NCBI RefSeq assembly: GCF_947501785.1
Contig: NZ_CANMXB010000001.1
Location: 3,352,501 to 3,416,500 of the forward strand
Direction: 5' to 3'
Length of the DNA: 64,000 nt
From: an uncultured Litoreibacter sp.
GTDB lineage: Bacteria > Pseudomonadota > Alphaproteobacteria > Rhodobacterales > Rhodobacteraceae
Positions 43,776-52,404 of the stretch are shown in pieces. Numbering within the stretch: position 1 is the first letter of the stretch; every line of letters starts with the position of its first letter. Under the pieces are notes generated by a model. It saw only the letters and a list, made by a program, of their open reading frames with translations, searched no databases and was not told the DNA's origin. The position numbers were made by a program, and so were the translations under genes.

Positions 43776-44681
43776 TCAAAGAAGATTAGCCCGCACAGTA
43801 TCAGCTGGGAAAAACTGCGGTTGCATGGCCGTCAGACCATCAATCAGCACCCGCTTGACTTGCGATATCCTTTTGCTGGACCGCGTGTCAGAATTTGCCA
43901 ACACCCAAAGTTCCGTTTTCAAGGGGCAGTGCAGTCTGCTTAGCAGTGTTAGTCTTGGGGTGCCGTCGCCGATCACCCGAGGGAGAAGCGCCACACCAAA
44001 GCCCTGCGCCGCCATCGCCGCTTTGGACGGATATCCATAGACAAAGTGGCATGGGCTTGCCGGGTCAAAATGGCCGCTGGCCCACTTAGGAAACGCACCG
44101 TCGTGTTCGGTCGTCAAAATGGGTGCCAATACAGCCGTTTCTGCATCAAGGTGTGCGTTGATGACCCCGGCCAATTCCGCGCAAGAATAAAAGCCCCAAG
44201 CGCTCTGAGTGACTTTCTGCCCAATCAGGTCAGGATCGGGAGAACCTGTAAAGCGCACAGCGATGTCAGCCTTTCGACCTGGTAGATCCGACAGTTGATC
44301 TTCAGTTTTGAATATCAACCGAATGTCTGGCGCAAGGCGGGGCAACTCTTTCAAGGCTTCGGCAACAAACCCCTCAATAGTGCCCGTGGGCACCGAGATA
44401 TAAACTGGCCCGGACAAGTCCGAGCTGTGGGCCGTGGCAACGCGCAGTGCCTCGTCGTGGAGCCCCTCCATCTGCGCGGCCTGAGCCGCCACCTGAGCGC
44501 AGATCGGGGTCGGTCGCCAACTCAGCCCACTACGGTCGACCAATGCTACGCCGAGGTTGCGTTCAATCTCAGCCATACGCCGAGAAATCGTGGCGTGACT
44601 CAGTCCGACGTCTGCGGCAGCCAATCCCGCGCTCCCGCTGCGGTAAACGGCCAAAACAATCCTGAGGTCATCCCAGTCCAT
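43776..44681 (-). CDS. LysR-family regulator
   Basis: 301 aa from ATG 44681 (MDWDDLRIVLAVYRSGSAG). HTH: GLSHATISRRMAEIERNLGV. Effector domain from about 90 with PVYISVPTGTIEGFVAEAL. The frame is open to 44762 but that would translate a 13-bp inverted repeat best read as an operator. Divergent from the SDR gene. Confidence 0.88.
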   Translation of the reverse strand: MDWDDLRIVLAVYRSGSAGLAAADVGLSHATISRRMAEIERNLGVALVDRSGLSWRPTPICAQVAAQAAQMEGLHDEALRVATAHSSDLSGPVYISVPTGTIEGFVAEALKELPRLAPDIRLIFKTEDQLSDLPGRKADIAVRFTGSPDPDLIGQKVTQSAWGFYSCAELAGVINAHLDAETAVLAPILTTEHDGAFPKWASGHFDPASPCHFVYGYPSKAAMAAQGFGVALLPRVIGDGTPRLTLLSRLHCPLKTELWVLANSDTRSSKRISQVKRVLIDGLTAMQPQFFPADTVRANLL

Positions 44682-44682
44682 T

Positions 44683-44712
44683 CGGGTTTCGTACGATTTC
44701 GTACGAAACCCG
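44683..44712. promoter_or_regulatory. Perfect 13-bp inverted repeat between lysR and SDR genes
   Basis: CGGGTTTCGTACG-ATTT-CGTACGAAACCCG, within the 98-base divergent spacer and directly upstream of the LysR ATG. Contains the self-complementary CGTACG in each arm. Strong candidate for LysR binding and autoregulation. Confidence 0.72.
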
Positions 44713-44779
44713 TCAATCTCTGTCCATTGATAACCGGAGCGTTGGTGCTGACATTTCAACAAACAGCTTGGAGATTTTT

Positions 44780-45586
44780 ATGAGAGACCCGCGAAAATAC
44801 GGCGAATGGGCGGTGGTCACCGGCGCGAGTTCCGGCATTGGGCGGCAATTCGCGATCGGACTGGCCAAACAGGGGATGAAGGTCATCCTTGTCGCCCGCT
44901 CAGCCGATGCTCTGACACGCACTGCCTCGCAGGACATTGCGACAGAAACCAAAGTCATTTCCGCCGATTTGGCGACGCCAAAGGGCCGCGACTTGCTTTT
45001 GCATGAGATCGCCGGACTGGATGTCGGTTTGTTTGTGCACTCGGCTGGGAATGCCTATGTCGGTCCCTACCTTGATGCGCCGGACGCCATGGATGAACAG
45101 CTTATCGCTATTCATGTTTCGGCAACGGCCCACCTGACCCGCGTGATCTCGCAACGGCTGGAGGCACGCGGCGGCGGCGGGATCATTCTGATCAGTTCCG
45201 TCTTTGGGATGTTCCCGGTGCCATTTTCCAGCGTTTACGGCGCGGTAAAGGCCTTCATCCTAAATCTGGGCGAAGCTCTGGCGGTCGAGCTGCGTGACAA
45301 GAACATCGATGTTCTATCCGTGGCTCCCGGAGGCACCAAGACCCGCATGGGTGACCAACTTGGTGATGTGATCGACCTCAAGAAAATGTCCATGCCTATG
45401 GGTGATCCCGCGGTTGTCGCCCAAGAGAGCCTTGCGGCGCTCGGGCAGCGAGACACCATTGTGCCGGCGCGCACGAACCGGCTCATGACACGCATGGCCC
45501 AGCTGATGCCCCGCAAAATGGTGAAAAAGCAATTCGGCAAGATGCTTGAAGCCGCCCTGATCCCTCAACCCCAATCGGAGACCTGA
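44780..45586 (+). CDS. Short-chain dehydrogenase/reductase
   Basis: 268 aa from ATG 44780, with GGAG seven bases upstream. VVTGASSGIGRQFAIGLAKQ is the NAD(P) motif, HSAGNAYVGPY the NAG-like strand, LISSVFGMFPVPFSSVYGAVKAF carries Ser and YxxxK, and LSVAPGGTKTRM follows. It resembles DltE/SDR family members acting on lipids or ketones. Followed after one base by a membrane-protein gene, probably co-transcribed. Confidence 0.88.
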   Translation: MRDPRKYGEWAVVTGASSGIGRQFAIGLAKQGMKVILVARSADALTRTASQDIATETKVISADLATPKGRDLLLHEIAGLDVGLFVHSAGNAYVGPYLDAPDAMDEQLIAIHVSATAHLTRVISQRLEARGGGGIILISSVFGMFPVPFSSVYGAVKAFILNLGEALAVELRDKNIDVLSVAPGGTKTRMGDQLGDVIDLKKMSMPMGDPAVVAQESLAALGQRDTIVPARTNRLMTRMAQLMPRKMVKKQFGKMLEAALIPQPQSET

Positions 45587-45587
45587 C

Positions 45588-45974
45588 ATGCTGGGAATGA
45601 TGAAAGAAAGTAGGAATTTGCCTATTCACGTAAAGCTTTGGATGGCGGTTATGGTCGTTACCTTCGCCGCGCAAGCGCTCTACTTTGACAGCTATCTGCA
45701 TGTGACCAATCTGGTCACGTTTCTGATCACGGTGGGTCTCTTTGCGCCATTGTCATTCACCCTCACTCGCAACATCAACGTGCTTGCCGCCACACATTTC
45801 ATCGCCTGGCCGACGGTGCTGGCATACGGTGTCTATCAAGTTTACTTGGGCCAAGGGCCAGCAGAACCTGTTGCGATGGTCGTCCTCTTGGCCGCTTATG
45901 CTGTCTTCTTTGTTTCGCTGGTGCTGGACTACCGGATCCTGTTGCAGGAGCTTTCAAAATCGCGGGCCCAATAG
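45588..45974 (+). CDS. Small integral membrane protein
   Basis: 128 aa with about four hydrophobic segments (16-35, 42-60, 66-88, 95-115). GGAG eight bases before the ATG lies in the end of the SDR gene. No family recognised; its coupling to the SDR suggests a shared task. Confidence 0.7.
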   Translation: MLGMMKESRNLPIHVKLWMAVMVVTFAAQALYFDSYLHVTNLVTFLITVGLFAPLSFTLTRNINVLAATHFIAWPTVLAYGVYQVYLGQGPAEPVAMVVLLAAYAVFFVSLVLDYRILLQELSKSRAQ

Positions 45975-46108
45975 GGTGCTGTCGCAATAACTTCTGCGGT
46001 ATGGTGAAGGCTCTGTCTTGGCACACCTTTCCAGCGAGCTCAGCAGATTGATGGAAACCGCCTTTCAATCTGCCGAGCTGGCCCTCGCGGCTCACGTGTA
46101 CACCTAGA

Positions 46109-46200
46109 TGCCTGAACGAGAATTGGCCGACAGACTATGACATGCCCGCAATTTGGTGGCGGCATGGCGCGTCGACCTCAACGATCACCGCCATCAGTAC
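46109..46200 (+). pseudogene. Decayed IS3-family transposase fragment
   Basis: Two frames together recall the C-terminal part of an IS3-type OrfB integrase: CLNENW at 46109-46126 and, after a frameshift, HARNLVAAWRVDLNDHR at 46141-46191 (typical: CLNENWF...HARxLVxAWRxDYNxxRPHSSL). The rest of the element and its ends are not visible. The gap 45975-46293 holds nothing else; the fragment runs up to the accA end. Confidence 0.65.
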
Positions 46201-46293
46201 ACGGCATGCGCGCTGTTGCGGCCGTTGATCCGGCATCAGGATCAGTCTGCCCCCAAAGCGACGGCAACCGCAGCGCCCTTGGCCCTTGATCTA

Positions 46294-47256
46294 TCAGGCG
46301 GCCAGGCCCTTTGAGCCGAGTTCCAGATATTTCTGTCGCCGATCGGCGATCAGGGCTGCGCTGTCCAAGTTGGTCAGGCTCTTGAGCATATCGCTCAATT
46401 GCGCGCCGACCTTTTTGATCACCTCGTTACGGGCGCGCTGAGCGCCGCCGACAGGTTCCGGGATGATCATGTCGCAGACACCCAGCTTGTGGAGGTCCTG
46501 AGCGGTCAGGCGCAACGCCTCCGCCGCCTCGCGCATCTTCTCGGCGTCCTTCCACAGGATCGAAGCGCAGCCTTCCGGGGAGATGACGGAGTAGATGGAA
46601 TGTTCCAGCATCGCCACGCGGTTGGCGGTTGCAAAGGCCACAGCCCCGCCCGAGCCGCCTTCACCAATGATGACCGAGATCAGCGGCACGCCAATGGCCA
46701 GGCATTTCTGCGTGGCGCGCGCGATTGCTTCTGACTGGCCGCGTTCCTCGGCGCCCTTGCCGGGGTAGGCGCCTGGGGTGTCGACCAGGGTGATGACGGG
46801 CAGGTTGAAGCGGTGCGCGAGGTCCATAAGGCGGATTGCCTTGCGATAGCCTTCGGGGCGCGCCATGCCGAAGTTACGCTCGATCCTTGTTTTGGTGTCA
46901 TGGCCCTTTTCATGGCCGATCACGACCACAGGCACCCCGTCAAGCCGGGCCAGACCGCCCATGACTGAGTGGTCATCGGCAAAATTCCGGTCCCCGGCCA
47001 ATGGGGTGTATTCGTCAAACAGCGCCTCGATGTAGTCCTTGCAATGCGGCCGGTCCGGGTGGCGGGCCACCTGGCATTTTCGCCATGGTGTCAGATCCTT
47101 GTAGAGATCGCCGAGCATTTTGGCTGCTTTTTCGTCGAGCGCGGCGGCCTCTTTTTCAATATCCATATCCTCGTTCTGGCGGGCCATGGCACGCAGCTCT
47201 TCGGCTTTGCCCTCAATGTCGGCAAGGGGTTTTTCGAAGTCGAGGTAGTTGGTCAT
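46294..47256 (-). CDS. accA: Acetyl-CoA carboxylase carboxyltransferase subunit alpha
   Basis: 320 aa, usual length. With AccD it transfers the carboxyl group from biotin to acetyl-CoA, giving malonyl-CoA for fatty acids. [34 protein letters not shown]-like [60 protein letters not shown] and [16 protein letters not shown] are all conserved. Single gene here. Confidence 0.97.
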   Translation of the reverse strand: MTNYLDFEKPLADIEGKAEELRAMARQNEDMDIEKEAAALDEKAAKMLGDLYKDLTPWRKCQVARHPDRPHCKDYIEALFDEYTPLAGDRNFADDHSVMGGLARLDGVPVVVIGHEKGHDTKTRIERNFGMARPEGYRKAIRLMDLAHRFNLPVITLVDTPGAYPGKGAEERGQSEAIARATQKCLAIGVPLISVIIGEGGSGGAVAFATANRVAMLEHSIYSVISPEGCASILWKDAEKMREAAEALRLTAQDLHKLGVCDMIIPEPVGGAQRARNEVIKKVGAQLSDMLKSLTNLDSAALIADRRQKYLELGSKGLAA

Positions 47257-47375
47257 TGTCTGCTCCGCTATGTCTTGCCCCTATATGGCGTTTTGGGCGC
47301 GGCGATACAACTCCGCAAGATTTGTGAATTGGTGGCATGTCATGTCAGTGTTGGAACGAAACGAAGGGCAATGAC

Positions 47376-48212
47376 GTGAGCAATTCCTACGAGAAACGCC
47401 TGCTGCGGGTGATCAGCTATATCCATGACAACCCCGGCGGGGACCTGTCGCTGGATACGCTGGCGGATGTGGCGGCGATGAGCCGGTTTCATTGGCACCG
47501 TGTGTTCACCGGCATGATGGGCAAGACCGCAGCCCAGGTGACGCGCGAAATCCGGATGCACCGGGCGGCGTGCTGGCTGGTGCAGCAGGATTGGAGTGTC
47601 GCTGATATTGCCGCGCGTGTGGGCTACCCGAATGTGGGCAGCTTCACGCGGGTGTTTGGCGAGGAATTCGGGTTGTCCCCCGTGGCGTTCCGCAACCGTG
47701 GCGACCTGACCGGGTCGTTGCCTGAACCCCATGAAGGAGATTACCCGATGTACCCTGTTGACGTTGAAACCCACCCCGACCGCCCCCTGGCCGCTTTGCA
47801 TCACAAGGGCAGCTACCTTGAAATTGGCGAGCAATTTCAGAAGGCTGGCACGATCATAGCCGCGCGCGGGATGCTGCCTGCGATGCGGGGCATGGTCGGA
47901 TTATACTACGATGACCCCACCTCCGTGCCAGAGCCTGAGCTACGATCCCTGGCGGGTGTTCTGCTGGCCGATGGCACGGAGGTGCCAGACGTGATGGAGG
48001 ACGTGACCGCGGATGGTGGGCGGTTTGCGGTGCTGCATTTCACCGGGCCCTATGCGGGGCTGAAGGCGGCGTATGACTATCTGTACGGGAAGTATATTCC
48101 TGAGCATGGTCTGGAATTACGGGATGCGCCGGCGATGGAGATTTACCTGAATGGGCCGCAGGATACGCCGCCCGATGAGCTGAAGACCGAGGTCTGCGCG
48201 CCGATCGTCTGA
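47376..48212 (+). CDS. AraC-family regulator with GyrI-like effector domain
   Basis: 278 aa from GTG 47376, with AAGGG eight bases upstream. Two HTH motifs in residues 8-105 (TLADVAAMSRFHWHRVFTGM, SVADIAARVGYPNVGSFTRV, GEEFGLSPVAFR). A GyrI/SOUL-type small-molecule domain occupies 125-275 (HHKGSYLEIGEQFQ, FTGPYAGLKAAYDYLYGKYI). Architecture of Rob/SoxS-like drug-responsive activators. Ends in a clear terminator. Confidence 0.88.
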   Translation: MSNSYEKRLLRVISYIHDNPGGDLSLDTLADVAAMSRFHWHRVFTGMMGKTAAQVTREIRMHRAACWLVQQDWSVADIAARVGYPNVGSFTRVFGEEFGLSPVAFRNRGDLTGSLPEPHEGDYPMYPVDVETHPDRPLAALHHKGSYLEIGEQFQKAGTIIAARGMLPAMRGMVGLYYDDPTSVPEPELRSLAGVLLADGTEVPDVMEDVTADGGRFAVLHFTGPYAGLKAAYDYLYGKYIPEHGLELRDAPAMEIYLNGPQDTPPDELKTEVCAPIV

Positions 48213-48243
48213 GGGTTTGCGCCGCGCTTGCGCGCGTCGCGAC

Positions 48244-48268
48244 GCGGGGGCTTTGCCCCCGCATTTTT
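48244..48268 (+). terminator. Intrinsic terminator after the AraC-type gene
   Basis: GCGGGGGC-TTT-GCCCCCGC followed by ATTTTT, 31 bases after the stop. Confidence 0.9.
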
Positions 48269-48326
48269 ATGGGGCGCTGCCCCAAACCCCGGGATATTTT
48301 CGAACATGGAAAGGGGCTTTTGTTAA

Positions 48327-49283
48327 CTACCCGTTAATCATTTCGAATTGTTTAACGATCACTTCGGCCTGTTTGATGGACGCGATGTCGACGAGGCGGC
48401 CCTTGTAGACGGTGGCGCCTTCGCCGTTGTCCTTGGCCTGCTGCATTGCGGCGAGAATTTCCCGAGCCTCGGTGACTTGTACCTCGGACGGGGTAAAGAC
48501 TTCGTTAGCCAGCGCGATTTGTTTCGGATGGATCGCCCATTTGCCCACCATGCCCAACGTGGCGGAGCGGCGGGCCTGGGCGCGGAAGCCCTCGTCGTCG
48601 GAGAAATCGCCGAACGGGCCGTCCACGGGCAGCACGCCATGGGTGCGGCAGGCTGCGACGATAGCGGCTTGGGCCCAGTGCCACGGGTCGGACCAGTGTT
48701 TGGTATCCCCTTGCAACATATAGTAGTTTTCCTGCGTGCCGCCGATCCCAGTTGTCTGCATGCCCATGCTGGCGGCGAAGTCTGCCGCGCCCAGGCTCAT
48801 CGCCTGCAGGCGCGGCGAGGCGGCGGCGATCTCTTCGACATGGGCGATGCCCGCGGCGGATTCGATGATGACTTCGAGCGCGATGTGCTTGGTGCGGCCC
48901 TTTGCGGCCTCCACGGCGGTGACCAGCGCGTCGACCGCGTAAATGTCGGCGGCGCAGCCCACTTTGGGGATCATGATCTGGTCGATCCTGTCGCCCGCCT
49001 GTTCGAGAACATCGACCACGTCGCGGTACCAATAGGGGGTGTCCAGACCGTTGATACGTACGGATAAGTGCTTGTTCTGCCAGTCAATATCGTTAATCGC
49101 TTCAATGATGTTGGCGCGGGCCTGCGGCTTGTCGTCGGGGGCTACAGAATCTTCGAGATCGAGGTTGATGACGTCGGCGGCGGAGGCGGCCATTTTCTCA
49201 AACAGGGCGGTGCGGGAGCCGGGGCCAAACAGCTGGCAACGGTTGGGGCGGGCAGGGGGCGTGGGTTGCAGGCGAAAGCTCAT
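48327..49283 (-). CDS. mcl1: L-malyl-CoA / beta-methylmalyl-CoA lyase
   Basis: 318 aa, same length as Rhodobacter Mcl1. HpcH/HpaI CitE-like TIM barrel: NRCQLFGPGSRTALFEKMAA, ADVINLDLEDSVAPDDK with metal Glu/Asp, MIPKVGCAADIYAVD, LEVIIESAAGIAHVEEIA, MSLGAADFAASMGMQTTG, and GKWAIHPKQIALANEVFTP. Cleaves malyl-CoA to acetyl-CoA and glyoxylate and methylmalyl-CoA to propionyl-CoA and glyoxylate, a step of the ethylmalonyl-CoA pathway. Three phased GTACACA repeats lie 118-146 bases upstream. Confidence 0.93.
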   Translation of the reverse strand: MSFRLQPTPPARPNRCQLFGPGSRTALFEKMAASAADVINLDLEDSVAPDDKPQARANIIEAINDIDWQNKHLSVRINGLDTPYWYRDVVDVLEQAGDRIDQIMIPKVGCAADIYAVDALVTAVEAAKGRTKHIALEVIIESAAGIAHVEEIAAASPRLQAMSLGAADFAASMGMQTTGIGGTQENYYMLQGDTKHWSDPWHWAQAAIVAACRTHGVLPVDGPFGDFSDDEGFRAQARRSATLGMVGKWAIHPKQIALANEVFTPSEVQVTEAREILAAMQQAKDNGEGATVYKGRLVDIASIKQAEVIVKQFEMING

Positions 49284-49400
49284 CTTGCGCGGACCTTCTG
49301 GGTAAGGAAATTACGAAATTGTTCTGCAAACGGTTAGGATATTGCGCAAGAGGATGCAAGCGCTGCGCTGCGGCATCGTCGCGTTAACCTTAAATCCGGC

Positions 49401-49429
49401 GTACACAGCCTGTACACAGCACGTACACA
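49401..49429. repeat. Three GTACACA direct repeats with 11-base period
   Basis: GTACACA begins at 49401, 49412 and 49423. Identical heptamers one helical turn apart, upstream of mcl1 and just beyond the end of the acyl-CoA ligase gene. Suggests cooperative binding of a regulator on one DNA face. Confidence 0.7.
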
Positions 49430-49450
49430 CCCCGTCGTGACAGGCTGTCG

Positions 49451-50947
49451 TCACTCGGGTTGGGTTAATTCGGTCAGTTTGAGGCGCTGGATTTTCCCGG
49501 ACGGACCTTTTGGCAGCTCGTTAAGAAAATATACATGATCGGGTGCTTTAAAGGCGCCCAACTTACCGATGCAGATGTCGATCAGCTCGCGGGCCGAAAG
49601 GCTTGATCCATCGCGTATCTTCACGGCGGCCTCCACCCGTTCGCCGTAGCTGGCGCAGGGGCGGGCGAAGGCTGCGGCCTCAACCACGTCTGCGTGGGAA
49701 TAGAGCGCCTCGTCAATTTCGCGGGGGGCGATGTTCTCGCCGCCTTTGATGATGAGTTCTTTGAGGCGTCCGGTGACGTAGACATAGCCATCCGCATCCT
49801 TGCGGCCCAGATCACCGGTGCGCAGCCAGTCACCGGCAAAGGTCGCCGCAGTCGCATCCGGGTTCTTGAGATATTCGAGCATGACATTGGGGCCGCGAAT
49901 GGCAATCTCGCCTTCGACATCCGGTGGGCAAGGCTGCAGATCCGGGGTGAGGATCGCCACGTCATTGCCGTAAGGCAAGCCGGGGGAGCCGATCTTGCGA
50001 ATGCCGGGCGGCAGCGGGTTCGACAGGATTTGGGCGGCGGTTTCCGTCAGTCCCATTGTCTCGATGATCGGGACATCAAAACGGGTCTCAAACGCGGTCT
50101 GCACATCGGGGGAAAGCGCCGAGGAGGCAGACCGGCCAAACCGCAGGCGGGCCTTGGTGGCCGGGTCGGGATCGGCGGCACCGTGAAGGAGGTGGCTGAT
50201 GATCGTGGGCACCACAGAGAACCAGGTGGAGGACGTCGCCTCCGCATGATCCCAGAAGGTGCTGGCAGAAAATTTGGGGCACATGGTGAGCGACCCGCCT
50301 GAGACCAGCGCGCCCATCACCGTCACGCAAAGCCCGTTGATATGGTAGATTGGCAGGACGCAGAGGCCGCGATCCGCCGGGCCAAGATCGTGCGCGACCG
50401 CCGTGGTCCAGCCACCGGCCAGCAGGCTGGCCTGCGTGTGGACCACGCCCTTGGGGCGGCCCGTGGTGCCCGATGTATACATCAGCAGCGCGTGATCTTC
50501 GGGCTTCACATGATGCAGGATGGTGAACAGCGTGCTTTCAGGGGCCTTGAAGCTGCTCATGTGATCTGGCTTGGTCAGCGCGAACAACTCGGCCACGTCG
50601 TCATGCACGAATGCGGTGCGCGCGTCGCAATGGTCCAGCGCATAGGCGATGGCGTCGCGCCCGGCGGCGAGATTGATCATCGTGGCCCGGAACCCGCCGT
50701 AAAGCGCGCCGAAGAGCGCCACGATGCCCGCCCGCCCATTGGGGTGCATGATGGCGATGCTTTCGCCCTTTTGATACCCGGCCGTGGTCAGCATCGAAGC
50801 GACGCGCGTGGCCTCCGACTGCAGCTCGGACCAGGTGAGGGTAGACCAATCCTCGGGGAAGACAAACGCGGTGCCGCCCTGCATCGCGCGGTGATCCAGC
50901 CAGTCGCGAATGGTGCCTTCGGGCGGGGTGTCGCGGTGCAGGATCAT
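49451..50947 (-). CDS. AMP-forming acyl-CoA synthetase, sulfoacetate-CoA ligase candidate (SauT-like)
   Basis: 498 aa ANL-superfamily ligase. P-loop-like LLMYTSGTTGRPKGVVHTQA, aromatic motif ETMGLTETAAQIL, GDWLRTGDLGRKDADGYVYV (ATP-binding Asp), GRLKELIIKGGENIAPREID hinge and PKGPSGKIQRLKL with the catalytic Lys. It overlaps the acylating aldehyde dehydrogenase gene by 4 bases. In characterised sulfoacetate degraders a ligase (SauT) makes sulfoacetyl-CoA, which SauS reduces. The same pairing here supports that role but does not prove the substrate. Confidence 0.8.
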   Translation of the reverse strand: MILHRDTPPEGTIRDWLDHRAMQGGTAFVFPEDWSTLTWSELQSEATRVASMLTTAGYQKGESIAIMHPNGRAGIVALFGALYGGFRATMINLAAGRDAIAYALDHCDARTAFVHDDVAELFALTKPDHMSSFKAPESTLFTILHHVKPEDHALLMYTSGTTGRPKGVVHTQASLLAGGWTTAVAHDLGPADRGLCVLPIYHINGLCVTVMGALVSGGSLTMCPKFSASTFWDHAEATSSTWFSVVPTIISHLLHGAADPDPATKARLRFGRSASSALSPDVQTAFETRFDVPIIETMGLTETAAQILSNPLPPGIRKIGSPGLPYGNDVAILTPDLQPCPPDVEGEIAIRGPNVMLEYLKNPDATAATFAGDWLRTGDLGRKDADGYVYVTGRLKELIIKGGENIAPREIDEALYSHADVVEAAAFARPCASYGERVEAAVKIRDGSSLSARELIDICIGKLGAFKAPDHVYFLNELPKGPSGKIQRLKLTELTQPE

Positions 50948-52347
50948 TTGCCTGCGTCCGCCCAGTAGTCAGCGAAGATGTCGCCCAATTTCGGCTCGTT
51001 GGCGGGGATTTCGCGGATGATCTTGGTGGTCTGCATGAAGTGCCGCCAATGCAGATTGTCGTCGATGGAATTGCCGCCCCATGACCCGCAGCCCATCGAC
51101 AGCGAAAAGGGCATGCCATTGGTGAACGACCCGCCGGTGGCGAAAGTGTGGGCCTGATTGACGATGACGCGGCAGGTGGGGACGGCGGTTGCCAGCGTCT
51201 CCGCCCGCGCGGCGTCGGTGGAATGCAGGCCGACGGAGTGGCCTGCACCTTGGTGCGCAAGGATTTTTCTTGTCGTCGCGACTGCGTCGGCAAAATCCTT
51301 GGCCCGGTAGAGGGCGGCGACGCGGGAGAGTTTTTCGCCAGACAGCGGGTGGTCGGGCCCGATGCCTGTTGTTTCCACGGCGAGGAATTTGGTGTCGGCG
51401 GGGACGTCATTTTCCATGCCGAGCGCGTCGAGCATTTTGTCCGCATCCTGCGCGATGACGGAGCGGTTGAGGTGCCCGTCGGGCCAGAGCTTGGCGACGA
51501 TGTTGGTTTCGTCTTTGACGTAAGCGCCGCCTGCTTTGGCCAGTTCTTCCATGAACTGATCGTGGATCGCGTCGATGGTGACGATGGCATTCTCAGAGGA
51601 GCAAGAGGTGGCGTTGTCGAAGGTTTTGGACGCTGTGATTTTCTCTGCTGCGGCTTTGAGGTCCGCGGTTTCGTCCACAATAACCGTGACGTTGCCCGCG
51701 CCCACGGCGAGCGCGGGGGTGCCGGAAGTGTAGGCGCGTTTAACGTTGTTTTGGGAGCCGGTGACGACGATGAGGTCGGAGATCTCCAGCAGGCGCTGCG
51801 TCTTGTCTTTGGAGCCGGGGGCGGGGACCATTTGAACGAGGGCCTTGTCCTCGCCGATTTTGTCGAACTCGGCATGGATGTAGTCCAGCAGCACCTCGCA
51901 GGCGGGCACACCCTTGGGCGACGGGGACAGCACGATGGCGTTGCCGCATTTGAGTGCGTTGATAATGTTGTTGGCAGGGGTCGCGGCGGGGTTGGTGGAC
52001 GGGACCACCGCGCCGATGACGCCCATGGCGCGGGCGATCTGGGTGATGCCGGTTTTTGGATCGTCGGAGATGACGCCGAAGGTTTTGGCATCCTTGATGT
52101 CGCGCATCAGGCCCAGCGTTTTGCGGTGGTTCTTGGTGATCTTGTCGGGGACGTTGCCGAGGCCTGTGGTTTCCACGGCCAGCTCTGCCAGATGTTGGTT
52201 GCGGGACGGCTCCATGATGGCCCAGGCTGCGGCTTGAGCCGCGCGGTCGTAGCGGGTTTGGGACCCGTTTGCCTCGTATGCGGTTTGCGCTTTGCGGGCG
52301 CTGGCGACGATGGCGTCTACTTGGGCGAGGTCGTCATGGGCGTTCAT
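50944..52347 (-). CDS. sauS: CoA-acylating aldehyde dehydrogenase, sulfoacetaldehyde dehydrogenase type
   Basis: 467 aa. IARAMGVIGAVVPSTNPAATPANNIINALK, LSPSPKGVPA, VGAGNVTVIVDETADL and the catalytic Cys in NATSCSSENAIV (about 244). HQGAGHSVGLHSTDAARAE and FTNGMPFSLSMGCGSWGGNS follow the SauS/acylating ALDH pattern. SauS reduces sulfoacetyl-CoA to sulfoacetaldehyde, normally then cleaved by Xsc, which is not in this window. Co-transcribed with a TTT transporter. Confidence 0.82.
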   Translation of the reverse strand: MNAHDDLAQVDAIVASARKAQTAYEANGSQTRYDRAAQAAAWAIMEPSRNQHLAELAVETTGLGNVPDKITKNHRKTLGLMRDIKDAKTFGVISDDPKTGITQIARAMGVIGAVVPSTNPAATPANNIINALKCGNAIVLSPSPKGVPACEVLLDYIHAEFDKIGEDKALVQMVPAPGSKDKTQRLLEISDLIVVTGSQNNVKRAYTSGTPALAVGAGNVTVIVDETADLKAAAEKITASKTFDNATSCSSENAIVTIDAIHDQFMEELAKAGGAYVKDETNIVAKLWPDGHLNRSVIAQDADKMLDALGMENDVPADTKFLAVETTGIGPDHPLSGEKLSRVAALYRAKDFADAVATTRKILAHQGAGHSVGLHSTDAARAETLATAVPTCRVIVNQAHTFATGGSFTNGMPFSLSMGCGSWGGNSIDDNLHWRHFMQTTKIIREIPANEPKLGDIFADYWADAGK

Positions 52348-52404
52348 AATTTCATGTCCTTGGACGGGGTTGGCAGGGCGCGAAACACGCCCTGCCAGAA
52401 ATGA

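Noticed and set aside
48323-48337. CtrA-like box TTAA-N7-TTAA
   Set aside because: Lies across the 3' end of mcl1, not upstream of any start, so chance is the simplest explanation.
50601-52091. Second long - strand frame inside sauS/sauT
   Set aside because: Pro/Ser/Thr-rich out-of-frame reading; loses all ALDH and ligase motifs.
51148-52404. Long open frame on the + strand opposite sauS (418 codons)
   Set aside because: Glycine/valine-rich translation with no motifs; it is the complement of a high-GC real gene.
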